From: Norana najaformis
Taxonomy: Eukaryota; Annelida; Clitellata; Crassiclitellata; Hormogastridae
Reading direction: 5' to 3'
Assembly (NCBI GenBank): GCA_964023275.1
Contig: OZ029913.1
Span: 42,408,757 to 42,472,756 of the forward strand
Length of the DNA stretch: 64,000 bases
This document shows positions 33,312 to 44,149 of the stretch, one piece after another. How positions within the stretch are numbered: position 1 is the stretch's first letter; the number at the start of each line of letters is the position of its first letter. The notes under the pieces were generated by a model that saw only the letters and a list, made by a program, of their open reading frames with translations, did not search any database and was not told the DNA's origin. A program made the position numbers and the translations under genes.

Positions 33312-34250
33312 ACAGTTGCTTGCATATCCAAGAATTGTCGTATTTCATTAATTTTGATTTTTTGTAACAGTGAGATTCCTGCACTTTCGCAGGCAGCTGA
33401 TTTTTGTTGTGAGGATTCTTTTTCAACTTGCTTTCTCATTGTCCAGCATTCTGATCTAAACAGAACATGGATTGTATCAATATCTCATATTTTTCGTCAT
33501 TGTTTTCTTTGTTCTTTTTCTGCTGCTGTATCCTCCAACTTCTTATGATATGCATCAAATTTTTCTTAGTATGTCATTTTTGCTATTGCCATCAGTGGTT
33601 TTTAGAACTCCGAGAAATAAGAACTGATCGACCTGTTAAATACGTTCTCTTCAGATGCTGATGTTGATAGTTGGCGTCTCTTTGGTTTTCCAGTAGCCAT
33701 TGTTTTAATTTTCTCTGCGTTAATCAGTAATCCAAATCTCCTGCTGGCGTTGTCTGTCTGTGTCGTAGTGTCTTGTAGTTCTGTTCCGTTTCTAGTTAAG
33801 AGGCCATTATCGTCAAATCGTAGGTTGTTCACTACACCTCCGCTTAGATTGATTCCTGCGTTGGTGTTGTTTATGTTAAGTGCCGTTACTGCCTCTGGTA
33901 CTAAATTAAATAGGTATGGTGATAAGGTGCATCCTTGACGTACCCTTGTTTCGTATGGAAGTATTCCGCGAGCACTTTTTCTACTTTTATTTCGCTCGAT
34001 GATGTCCGGTATATTTCTTGCAAAAGTTTGATAAGTTTTTCTCGTATTCCTGCACTTTGCATCACTCCACATTCCGTCGTGCCATACGTTGTCGAATGTT
34101 TGTTTAAAGTCTATGAAGTTAATGAAGACTTATTGGCTGTGCTCGATTCTCTTTTCAAGTATCCTTCACATTGTGAATTGCTGGTCAATTGTGCTTCTTC
34201 CTGGTTAGAACCCGTCTTTGTTCTTCTGCAATATTTAAGTTTGATTTTAA
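33312..34250 (-). mobile_element. RTE-like LINE, RT part (split copy)
   Basis: Minus strand, starting near 34240: EEAQLTSNSQ..., TLNKHSTTYGTT (frame-shifted RT palm) and an open frame 34072-33602. The latter holds ETRVRQGCTLSPYLFNLVPE, INLSGGVVNNLRFDDNGLL (FADD-type motif altered to FDDN) and FGLLINAEKIKTMATGK. Further down come CWTMRKQVEK and INEIRQFLDMQATV. These are consecutive blocks of the endonuclease-RT LINEs whose C-terminus is at 18640-19020. The two pieces were one element before the L2-like LINE inserted. The 5' truncation near 34250 lies only 140 bases from galectin exon 3. Confidence 0.8.
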
Positions 34251-34389
34251 ACTGTTATATAATGTTGCATCATTTTCTGTGACTGATTTCTGATCTTGCA
34301 CGTGTAATAAGTACAATAAATAAAATATGCGAAAGAAATTAATTACTTATCCATCTTTAATTAATTGATATATCCGTGGTCGCTTTTAG

Positions 34390-34600
34390 ATTCTCCTTCA
34401 ATCTATCATGTGTGCCCACTCTTAACGCGGGCGACGTAGCTTTCCATGCCGATGTCCGCTTCGACCAGGGCAACATCGTTGCACTCAACTCCTACAAAAG
34501 TGGATATTGGATGGCCGAGGAACGTATCGGTCCCCCTCTACCCCTCCAGAAGAATGCCAATTTCCAGTGCACTATTACTGCCTTCTACGACAGGTTCCAG
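34390..34600 (+). CDS. Galectin, exon 3 (sugar-binding exon)
   Basis: After CGCTTTTAG the first base completes the Arg codon. 70 codons then follow, starting FSFNLSCVPTLNAGDVAFHA and ending at CAG before GTATCG (phase 0). This is the exon that holds the galactoside-binding residues in all galectins. In the predicted protein they are H51, R55, N65, W72, E75 and R77, spaced as in galectin-1 (H44, R48, N61, W68, E71, R73) except for a loop three residues shorter between R55 and N65. The position of the canonical Asn46 is Asp53 (HADVR instead of H.N.R). GYWMAEER is the standard W..EER core. Confidence 0.92.
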
Positions 34601-34744
34601 GTATCGCGCATTTACGTAACACTAAGATGGTGATTTTCCAGCTATTTGACCGTCATTAACCTGCAGATAAACTTTTGTTCCTTATCAACTCCATCATAGC
34701 GTTTAGAGTGTGCCTTAAAGAAGTATTTAAAGTTGATGTAATTG

Positions 34745-35345
34745 TAATTTGCAGCTTCTATAGCGCTGATATCTAATGCGGAATCAATCTGTAATAAGCC
34801 AACTTAACAGTGAGTTTTAAGTTTCAGACCGAAATGACACAAGCGACTGAGCAGAACGAACAGATTCAGGAAGAGAGTTCCAAAATTGAGGTCCAGCAAT
34901 CGAGAAAGCTCGCCAACCGAGATCAGTTCTGGATTTTGGTAGAACCAGAGAAAATGTTTAGATGACCTAGTTGAATAATGATTGGTGTGGAGAATGAGGA
35001 CTGATTTTAAGTATTATGTTTGGCCAGAGTTTAATGATTTATAAGCTAAAAGCCGCAATTTGAAACAAATTCTTCGCAAAAATTGAAACCTAGGAAGCCA
35101 AAGGAAAGATTTAAGTGCAGAGGTTATATGCTCATATTTGGACATGGCGGTTATGGCTCTAGCCAAGGAATTCTGAACTCTTTGGAGTTTTTGCATGTTT
35201 GACTTTGTGATACCGGTAAGAAGCGAGTTACAGTAAGCCAGGCGACTTGAGACCAATGCTTTAGTCAGAGATACCCTTAACGACTTCTAGACATAACGTC
35301 TAATTTTACGTACGTCACGAATATACATGTGTGATAACTTACAAA
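34745..35345 (-). mobile_element. L2-like LINE, 3' end
   Basis: Minus strand: MYIRDVRKI, ALVSSRLAYCNSLLTGITKS, NMQKLQRVQNSLARAIT, RRICFKLRLLAYKSLNSGQ, RAFSIAGPQFWNSLPESVRS (frame-shifted), then the 3' UTR with GCATTAGATATCAGCGCTAT. Same family as the LINE around the piggyBac; 5'-truncated. Confidence 0.85.
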
Positions 35346-35599
35346 TACCATTTACATAGATATTCAGATTCATAAATACCTAATATAAAGGCATGCATGC
35401 ATACACACACATTTTCCTATCCCCAATAATTCCAAAAGGAGGCCAATGCAGCACTCTAGAGGCCTATATAATGATCCATGGATGGTATGCCGATAATAAT
35501 TTAATAATTATTATTGCTCTTAATGGGGATAATTGTTTTGCTTGTTGTCAGCGTTTGCATATTAATAAGCTTTTTTAATCGGACTGGATGTAAACCGCA

Positions 35600-35685
35600 C
35601 ACTTTACGTGTTTGTGTATATGTGTGTCTATATATGTATGTGTATATATGTATGTATGTATTTATCTTTATATGTATCTATGTTG
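35600..35685. repeat. TATG/TATGTG microsatellite
   Basis: Imperfect TATGTATGTG runs. The Tc1 relic starts at a TA within its edge. Confidence 0.8.
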
Positions 35686-35687
35686 TA

Positions 35688-37130
35688 CAGTCATGATCAA
35701 AAGTTTGCGACCGCACAATTTTTGGCACATTTTCTTATATTCTGATGGTGTGTTGGCTCTTCCTGGGCTATTTTTCTTAGTTTTTGTGCTTCTTTTGCTA
35801 TGACCGTTGTGACAACGGATTGCTACTATGTTAAATAGTTGGAAAATAGTTTCAAAGTTCATATTTAGACCGTAAAAGGTCTTATATCCCTGTTTACTGT
35901 CGTTTCCAGCAAGAATCTGTATGAAGGTTGGTAATATCATATACTAACCGTTTTAGAGATTTTATTGCAATTTTAAAGTATTTAACTACATCATTTGTGC
36001 TGTGTAAGCGACAGTAGGTGGAATTTGAATTACTCTGTTGTAATGTTAATACATATTAGCCATCTCTTTGTGAAAGAGACCCCCTGATTTCAGCTGCTTT
36101 TGTGTGCATTGCAGATGCGACCATGGTTCGTGGAAGAGAGCTCACTCCAGAAAAGCGTGCACAAATATTCATATCATACAAGCAGAAGATGCCCATTAGA
36201 GAGATTGCTAAGAAGATGAAGGTGGCTCATTCGACTGTTGTTGCTACAGTGAAAGTGGTGACTGAACAACACAACTTCAAATCACGGCATCGCTGTGGGA
36301 GACCGAAAGTGACCACCATGCAGGTTGACATTGCGATTGTGAAGACTGCAAAGATTTTCCCCCAACGCATCTTCAAATGTGTTCAGAACCAGATTATCTG
36401 GGTCTCAAGACAAGATCCCAACAACAGAACAATTCGAAAAAGACGATTCGATGCTGGTCTGCAGTCGTTTCTTCTTGTACGAAAACCAAAGCTGTCAACA
36501 AAGAACGTTAAGGATCGGCTGACCTTTTATCATAAGTACAGAGAGTGGACTTCTGATCAGTGGGAGCACGTAATATTTTTAGATGACAGCACTTTCACAC
36601 AATTTTACAGTTTCTGCAGACATTTGAGGAGACCATCTAACCAAAGGCATAATCCCAAGTACGTCATATAGACATTGAAGCAGGCAGCAAAAGGTCACCA
36701 AAGGGGTGCTGTGGATAATGCCAAAGAACACCACAATAAATGGAACCATGTATCTGAACATCCTGAAAGAAAAACTGCTGAACTTGATCAACATCCATGA
36801 CATCAGCCACTTCCAGCAGGACGGTGCACCAGTCACGGTACAAAGGCTGCCAAATTCTGCTTGAAGCAGAAGCGCATTCCGCTGCTGGAGCCATAGCCTG
36901 GTAGCAGTCCAGACTTGAACATCACTGAGAATGTATGGACAGTGATGAAACAGAAGGTCTCTTCCATAATCCAACTTCTGAAGCAGACCTGATCAACTGG
37001 ATCAAGGCCGTGTGAGTGCGTGAGATAACACCTGAGTTCTGCTGAAAACTCGCCAAATCGATACTTTTACAGATAGAAACTGTCAATACTTATAAAATAC
37101 ACTATTGCAAGTATTCAGTTTTGGTTCTAG
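35688..37130 (+). mobile_element. Tc1/mariner-type element relic
   Basis: Left end CAGTCATGATCAAAAGTTTG preceded by TA (35686-35687), a Tc1-like terminal repeat. The transposase starts at ATG 36123 (MVRGRELTPEKRAQIF), with paired helix-turn-helix (IREIAKKMKVAHSTVVATV) and a GRPK hinge. The first catalytic Asp is in VIFLDDSTF. After frame changes and a stop near 36670 come QQDGAP-type remains and SPDLNITENVW with the last acidic residue. No right terminal repeat is seen before 37320, so the 3' end is lost. At least four breaks; inactive. Confidence 0.85.
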
Positions 37131-37320
37131 TGGTATACTGTGACATTAAACATTGAAAAGGTACTTTAATAGGCCGATGCGAATCGAAGACTGATTCTGC
37201 TGAATTTGCTGTAAATACGGCGTACATAATTGTAATATACGTGTGAAAGAAATAATCGTCGTTACGTCTCTGTACGGTCGGACTGATCTATTCAAGAACC
37301 CGCGTGCTGCTAAAGGCCTA

Positions 37321-38308
37321 TGTAGCGACTCCCCTCTCACCCAATCCTCACTCTTAGTTCTTAATCGGTCACTTGGTAGAGAGGTTATCGCGGCGCCTAG
37401 CAGGAACCTACTGCTGGACTTGCCTAGTATAAAATATTACATCAAGCAAGGGTCCGCTCGATGATAGGCCTAATGACGGTTGACTGTACGTTTGACAACA
37501 AAGACTTCACACTGTATATATGTGTAATAAAGAGCAAGGTAATGGTTAAATCTAGGCTAACCTACTTATGGCCAGCATTTCTAATTACCTTTTTCTTTGA
37601 AGAAAGTTCCTCTGTGCGACGGGGAGGCGCCTCATCCAAACAAGGCCGACGACGCTCATCAGACTCTATAGGCGGTCGGCGGCAGATTCTTGATGAATTC
37701 CACCCTTCCGCCAACCGTCCTCACGAAGTTTGACGACTTCCACACAATTCGAAGCACAACGATCTTTGACAGTCTCTGTTGGCAGTCGCACTTGGCCAAG
37801 GCGATTTACCGTTTGCCATAAACTTTGTTTCGAACCGACACTGTTTCTCCAACCTTAGCGAGTCCTCAGACCGGCCGTTGACATCGCCGTCTTTCCAAAA
37901 CAGGACTCCGAGTTTGCGAGTCCTCACAATGAGAGGACCTTCTGATTCGCCGCCAGACGCAGAACTGATCCTTTTTGGCGCGAGAAGTCGCGTCCTCAGA
38001 ACTCCCTCCGCCCGTAGGGTAGGTCAGTCCAGCCCTACCCTGGCTCAGTACAACCCCATCGCACAGCAGGCGCCAGTTTTGCGTTCCCCTTCTCATATTT
38101 ACATATATATATATTACGATATCTGGCCGTGGTTAGACATACATATGAATCTAAAATGCTGGCCACTCAATACATTTACTTACAATCTAAGGCCTAGACT
38201 ACGCATGCTACATATACCCATATCTATATCTATATACATGACTACACACAGTCCGTGAATTATGCTCTTACCTAAGATAGTAAGTGGGCCTACAGGGGAA
38301 TCGCTACA
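37321..38308 (-). repeat. 3' LTR of gmr1-like copy 2
   Basis: Same ends as copy 1 (TGTAGCGACTCCCCT and GGGGAATCGCTACA on the + strand), but the interior differs widely from the LTRs of copy 1. Confidence 0.9.
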
Positions 38309-41300
38309 TCCAGCCCCCACAAACTAAAAATTTGGCCACAAATTTTTGCCCTTACTGTTGCACCCACTTTACAATTACCTGTCCAAACCTCTCATTGTTT
38401 ACTTGTCTGCTTGCGTGCATGTATATGCGTGACATGGCCCCCACCTAACTACTTGTCTTATGTACACTACATAGCCTTTATTAGTTCAGGCCTCTACTTA
38501 GGTAATCGGCCATCACATTCTCGGTTCCCCTTATGTACCTGACCTTGAAGTAGTAGTTTTGCAGTGCCAAATACCATCTCATAACCCTCGCATTTCGGAC
38601 CTTCCCGGTCTTTAGGTACTGCAGCCCACAGTGATCAGTTTCCACAATAAACTCCTTCCCGTAAAGGTATCGATTAAATTTCTGGATCCCCCAAACCATC
38701 GCCAAACATTCTCTTTCTTCGACCGAATACCTTCTCTCTCTCTCCAACAACTTCCTACTCGCATAAGCCACAGGGTGCTTTACTCCGTCATGCTCCTGCA
38801 TCAGAACACACCCAATGCCCACATTGGACGCGTCTGTCTGGATTATAAACTCGGACTCAAAGTCTGGCAAACTTAATATGGGCGACTGCGCCAAAGCATA
38901 CTTTAATCCGTTGAACGATTGCTCCAATTCCGGGTTCCGCTCGACTATTATCCTCGCGCTCTTCCTAGTCAACTCCGTCAAGGGTCTCATTGTCTCAGCA
39001 CAGTTGGGTATAAACTTCCGGTAATAGTTCACCGCCCCTAGGAAACTCCTTACTTGTTTCTTACTCTTCGGGAATGGCATACCCAATATCTTATCGACTG
39101 ATTCCACTCTGGGTGTGATCAGTTCTCCATCAATCGTGTGCCCCAAAAAATCGATTCTGCCATAACCTAAACTGCATTTCTTGGGCCTCAACGTCAGATG
39201 AGCGTGTCTGACTCGACTAAAGAATTCTTCCAGCACCTTTAGGTGATGTTTCCAGTCACTCGTATGAGCGAGTATGTCATCGACATAGCTCTCTAGATTG
39301 GAGGTCCTTTCCAATATTTTCCTTATTAGGCGATTGTAACTGGAGGCGCTATTCACTAATCCGAACGGCATTACGTTGAATCTGAATAAGCCGTTAGCGC
39401 ACACGAATGTGGTCAAATCTTTTGCCTCCTCCTTCATTGGAATTTGCCAATACCCCTTGCAAAAGTCGAATTTGCTATAGATTTTGCTTCCACCCAATCT
39501 GTTGAAAACATCTTCATTAGCCATCATCGGCTCCGAATCAAATACTGTGATCTTGTTCAACTGTTTGTAGTTGCAGCACAGCCTATTCGCACCATCTGCC
39601 TTCCTTACCACCACCAACGGAGCTGCATATGCTGATTCCGATCTCTCTATTATTCCATTCCGCAACATGACCTCAATCTCCTTATCAATCTCCCTTTGTA
39701 AATTGTATGGCGTCGGATACGCCTTGGATCTAACAGGCTCTCTCTGCGTTAGCACAATGTCGTGCTCCACTAGATCCGTCTTCCCCGGAACATCTGAGAA
39801 GACATCACAATATTCCTCCAGTAGTTTCTCTAGCTCTCGTCTCTTAACCTCATCCTCCTTCTGCATCCTTGTCAAATCCTCAGTGGTCACATGTAAATCA
39901 GGTAACCTAGGCAGCTTCAAGGGTCTCTCTTTACGTTCGGGTCGATCCGCCTGTGCCCTCGTCTCATATCCTGCCATTAGCTCTTCTCGACCCGCTTCCC
40001 TCTCTAGTCATAGTGTGTGGGGGTTGTTGCCCCTCTCAGCCTCGTCCTCCTGGCGACCCTTTTTACCATCACTTACCGCCGCACGTTCGGCTGTCTCAAG
40101 GCTTTTAGTCATTCTAATGCTCGGTTCGTCGTTAGTCCTTTGGTCTTTGTCTCTTTCCCCTCTCTGCATTGGGATACTTCCCTCGGTACTTTTCCTTTTG
40201 GCATTGAATCCAATGATCAGGTCTTGGATAGGGTTCCTCATCACGACAGCCTCAACATCTCCTGTGTAGCCTCGGCTCTTGATATTTATTAGTGCCGTAG
40301 GAAACCTCTTTCTCGATCCGTCAGCAAGCGTGCATATAACTTGATGCCCTGTGTATTGCGCAGCCTTAATTAATCCTTCCCTCACTACACAGCACGTCGC
40401 CCCTGAGTCGTTCAAGCACCTTACTTTCTTCCCATCAACTAGTGCTTCGCTCACATAATCACTCTGGGTTAGTTGTGGACCCGTTTGGTTCCCCAATCTC
40501 TTATTGGGTTCCCATCTCTCGTCGCATAGCATAACACTCCCACAGTATACCACATCCTCTTCGGTTTCCTCGTTCGGCCTGGCACCTCCGTTATGCGTTG
40601 TGCCCTCCTCCGAAATCTCGCCCGCACGCACCGATGCCACTGCATGCGTCCTTGCACTCCTGTCTCTCTTAGGGCAATTTGAAATCCTGTGCCCATAGGA
40701 TCCACACCCCCAGCAGGTTTGTCTCTGTCCTTCTCCCATGTAATGATCTCGGTTCCCATTTCCCCCTCTCCACTCCGACTTGAATCTTGTCTTCGCCTGA
40801 TTGCCGTTGCGGTCACCCCTCCCAGCATACGAGGGTCCTTTGTATGTTTCTTTACTCTCGTCATGGAAAGTCTTCTTCGAGTTCTCGTGCCCCATCTCTC
40901 TAGTTTTCGGCGGAATAGTACGCATGCTGCTTCCATTCTCATGTGCGTCGAGGAACGTCTGAGCATGGCTCAACATCTCGTTCAGTCCGAGTTTTCCCTT
41001 CTCTTTCAGGAAAACCCTAAGTTCGTTTGGACATATGATGAAAAACTGATCTCTTAGGACGAGTGTTTCCAGTCCCTCGAAGTCCTCTTCGAAACTCGCC
41101 ATCTGAAGCCACTGCCTCAAATATCTCCTCAACCTGTCGACGAACTGAGAGGGGGTCTCGCCTGGCTCCATCTGGCTTTGCTTGAATTTCTTCCTGTATC
41201 CGCCTTCCGTTAGTCTAAACCTCCTCAGCAGCTGTTCCTTCAGCTTCTCGTAGTTTTCGGAGTCTTCTACTTCCATTCTCTGGTACACGTCCAGAGCCTT

Positions 41301-42205
41301 TCCTTCCAAGAACCTTGCCAGCGTTATCGACCAGGCGTTTTCCGGCACCCTATATGCCATACAGGTTCGTTCGAATCTAAAAAGATAGGCGTCTAAACAA
41401 TCTCTTGATTCCGTAAAAACTGGCATGTGGACGTGTTTGGCATTATAATCCGGCCTGTTCACTGCGACTCTTTCCTCGTGGTTCAGACCCTCACGAATTT
41501 CTACCCTCTGGTTATCCTGAGCCAACTGTAGCTCTAACTCTCGCAGTCTAACTTCCCTGAGCCTGCCTTTTTCGTTCTTCGATTTCATCCTGTCTCTTTC
41601 TTTCAGCGATTTCATCCTGTCTCCTTTTCTCAGCGATTTCATCCTGTCTCTTTCTCTCCTCCTTCTCTTTTTCCAACATCATTCTCTCCTTAGTTTCCAT
41701 TTGTCTTTCATTCACAAAGACCCTTAGTCCTTCTCCTTCAAAACCCAAATCCTGCCCCACCTTTATCCATTTCTGGTATTCTTGCGCTGCCATCTGAATT
41801 AATCGGTCAGTGCTCACTGCTAATTATAGGTTACGCGTGGAGCTAAATAATCCAATGGGCCACACTAAGAAAACGATTTCTGTTCAGACACTGTAAATGA
41901 CCCCGAAATCCTTCGCCCTGACCTCACCTCGACAACAGCGGCAATGTCGTAACGCGACACCTGACGTCGCAACTACTAAGCTGTGTAGCCAGCGGCCTGG
42001 CGCTTGACTAATGGGACTAAGTCTCCGGTTACCGCGTTATTGTGAAAGAGACTGAGCGAGCATCTGCTCACGATATACTGTTCAATTTTGATAATGTTTA
42101 ACGGATGGACTCGTGTCTGTGCGTATGCGCACACATCTACACATATATATATATATCTATAATCTCTATGTTCACAAATCATTCCATCCCGGACGGGCCC
42201 CCAGT

Positions 42206-42985
42206 TGTAGCGACTCCCCTCTCACCCAATCCTCACTCTTAGTTCTTAATCGGTCACTTGGTAGAGAGGTTATCGCGGCGCCTAGCAGGAACCTACTGCT
42301 GGACTTGCCTAGTATGAAATATTACATCAAGCAAGGGTCCGCTCGATGATAGGCCTAATGACGGTTGACTGTACGTTTGACAACAAAGACTTCACACTGT
42401 ATATATGTGTAATAAAGAGCAATGTAATGGTTAAATCTAGGCTAACCTACTTATGGCCAGCATTTCTAATTACCTTTTTCTTTGAAGAAAGTTCCTCTGT
42501 GCGACGGGGAGGCGCCTCATCCAAACAAGGCCGACGACGCTCATCAGACTCTATAGGCGGTCGGCGGCGGATTCTTGATGAATTCCACCCTTCCGCCAAC
42601 CGTCTCTCACGAAGTTTGACGACTTCCACACAATTCGAAGCACAACGATCTTTGACAGTCTCTGTTGGCAGTCGCACTTGGCCAAGGCGATTTACCGTTT
42701 GCCATAAACTTTGTTTCGAACCGACACTGTTTCTCCAACCTTAGCGAGTCCTCAGACCGGCCGTTGACATCGCCGTCTTTCCAAAACAGGACTCCGAGTT
42801 TGCGAGTCCTCACAATGAGAGGACCTTCTGATTCGCCGCCAGACGCAGAACTGATCCTTTTTGGCGCGAGAAGTCCCGTCCTCAGAACTCCCTCCGCCCG
42901 TAGGGTAGGTCAGTCCAGCCCTACCCTGGCTCAGTACAACCCCATCGCACAGCAGGCGCCAGTTTTGCGTTCCCCTTCTCATATT

Positions 42986-43038
<53 letters not shown>

Positions 43039-43173
43039 CGATATCTACAATCTAAGGCCTAGACTACGCATGCTACATATACCCATATCTATATCTATAT
43101 ACATGACTACACACAGTCCGTGAATTATGCTCTTACCTAAGATAGTAAGTGGGCCTACAGGGGAATCGCTACA
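42206..43173 (-). repeat. 5' LTR of gmr1-like copy 2
   Basis: Partner of 37321-38308. It contains a long (AT)n run at about 42985-43035. Confidence 0.9.
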
Positions 43174-44035
43174 GCCTAAAGTCCCCCGAAGATAAAGCCA
43201 CATCAGTAGCACCGCTCGCCACCATATCCTGAAAGGAGATTTGTGTTCGCCAGCGACCCTTGATGCGCAGGACTCACAATCAAACACTTCTTTCAGTACA
43301 CCATGCTGTCTCTAACTTCTGTAATCCTGATGGATCATATGTGTCTCGAGGAAAAATTTAATAATAATAAAAAATGAATAACCATTGAAATAGACGAGAT
43401 ATGCCAACAGAAGGTAGCATACGCACAAACGATACCGTAGAAGGATGGTGAGTGCAGTTACTGTTTGTGTCATTATCTCACCTTCAATATCGCTTTTCAT
43501 GAAAGGGCTCATATATGTACAGTAAGAAACAGAAAGCTGAATTTTGGCAAACAGTGATTGGAACAGAAATCCTTCAAAAAAGTAGTGCCAATTTGGACAG
43601 ATTTTCCGTGTGACTGCAACGTGTGGGAGAACAGAAGTGATTGTAATTAGTAACTTCTAACGCAGTAACATTTAACAGTACATAGTTACGTAGCAACATT
43701 TCTCCCGGCGATAGGTCAGCTAACTGACTCATAAGAAAACGTTAATAAATTAGGTCTATCTTTGAACTATCAGTATAAACACGTGTTCTACAGCCTTTTA
43801 CCTGTTGCTCGTATTCATTATCTCGCTCAGTTTGTTGACTTACTAAATAATAAAGTTTCTTACTGTTTTGCTGTTATTGTTGATTTTTCATTGCTTCATC
43901 ACTTGCATTTAAATAGAGTCATCCAACTTCGTTATACCAAATGTCGTGTGATCAAACGTCGCGTGATAATCCGCCGCGTGATGAAACGACGGATTATCGA
44001 TTAATAGTGCGCCTTTTTTCTCTGTTTTTGCACAG

Positions 44036-44149
44036 TTGGCTTTCAACGGCCAGTACTTTGCAGAATTTTGTCATCGTATTCCTCAGGACAAAGTGACCCA
44101 TTTCATCATACGTGGTGACGTTGACGTCACCAATGTCACCTTCCGCTAA
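44036..44149 (+). CDS. Galectin, exon 4 (C-terminal)
   Basis: After TTTTTGCACAG, 37 codons and a stop: LAFNGQYFAEFCHRIPQDKV, then THFIIRGDVDVTNVTFR. This matches the galectin C-terminal consensus (vNg.h...f.HRip...v..l.i.GdV.v..v.f). Phase 0 fits the end of exon 3, so the encoded CRD is complete and has no break. No signal peptide or second CRD is seen, as expected of prototype galectins, which leave the cell by a non-classical route. The gene shows no damage despite the transposon load, so it is probably functional. Confidence 0.92.
   Translation: MAFNGQYFAEFCHRIPQDKVTHFIIRGDVDVTNVTFR

Larger units (their letters stand above)
17908..34389 (+). other. Galectin intron 2, a transposon nest
   Basis: A 16.5-kb intron with GTATGT donor and CTTTTAG acceptor. 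Nearly all of 18640-34250 is transposon: an RTE-like LINE split by an L2-like LINE, which in turn holds a hAT with a pogo inside, a piggyBac and a gmr1-like LTR element. Bases 17908-18250 and 18365-18640 show nothing recognised. Confidence 0.8.
37321..43173 (-). mobile_element. gmr1-like Ty3/gypsy element, copy 2
   Basis: Fossil LTR element on the minus strand, target duplication GCCTA (37316-37320, 43174-43178). LTRs at 37321-38308 and 42206-43173 differ at about five bases and by repeat-length changes, so it is also young. The primer site at 42186-42203 is the same tRNA-Pro type as in copy 1. Parts seen: Gag with coiled coil, SCAN-like segment and zinc knuckle; protease; RT; RNase H. It is broken (several breaks) and shorter than copy 1, with an incomplete set of parts. 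The coding regions are nearly identical to copy 1, but the LTRs are clearly different. Confidence 0.9.
34601..44035 (+). other. Galectin intron 3
   Basis: 9.4 kb, GTATCG donor and TTTTTGCACAG acceptor. It holds an L2-like LINE fragment, a microsatellite with a Tc1 relic and the second gmr1-like element. Bases 43179-44020 show nothing recognised except an AT-rich background. Confidence 0.8.

Noticed and set aside
37461-38258. Frames of 76-159 codons repeated at 42346-43123
   Set aside because: LTR sequence of the second gmr1-like element; no known protein.
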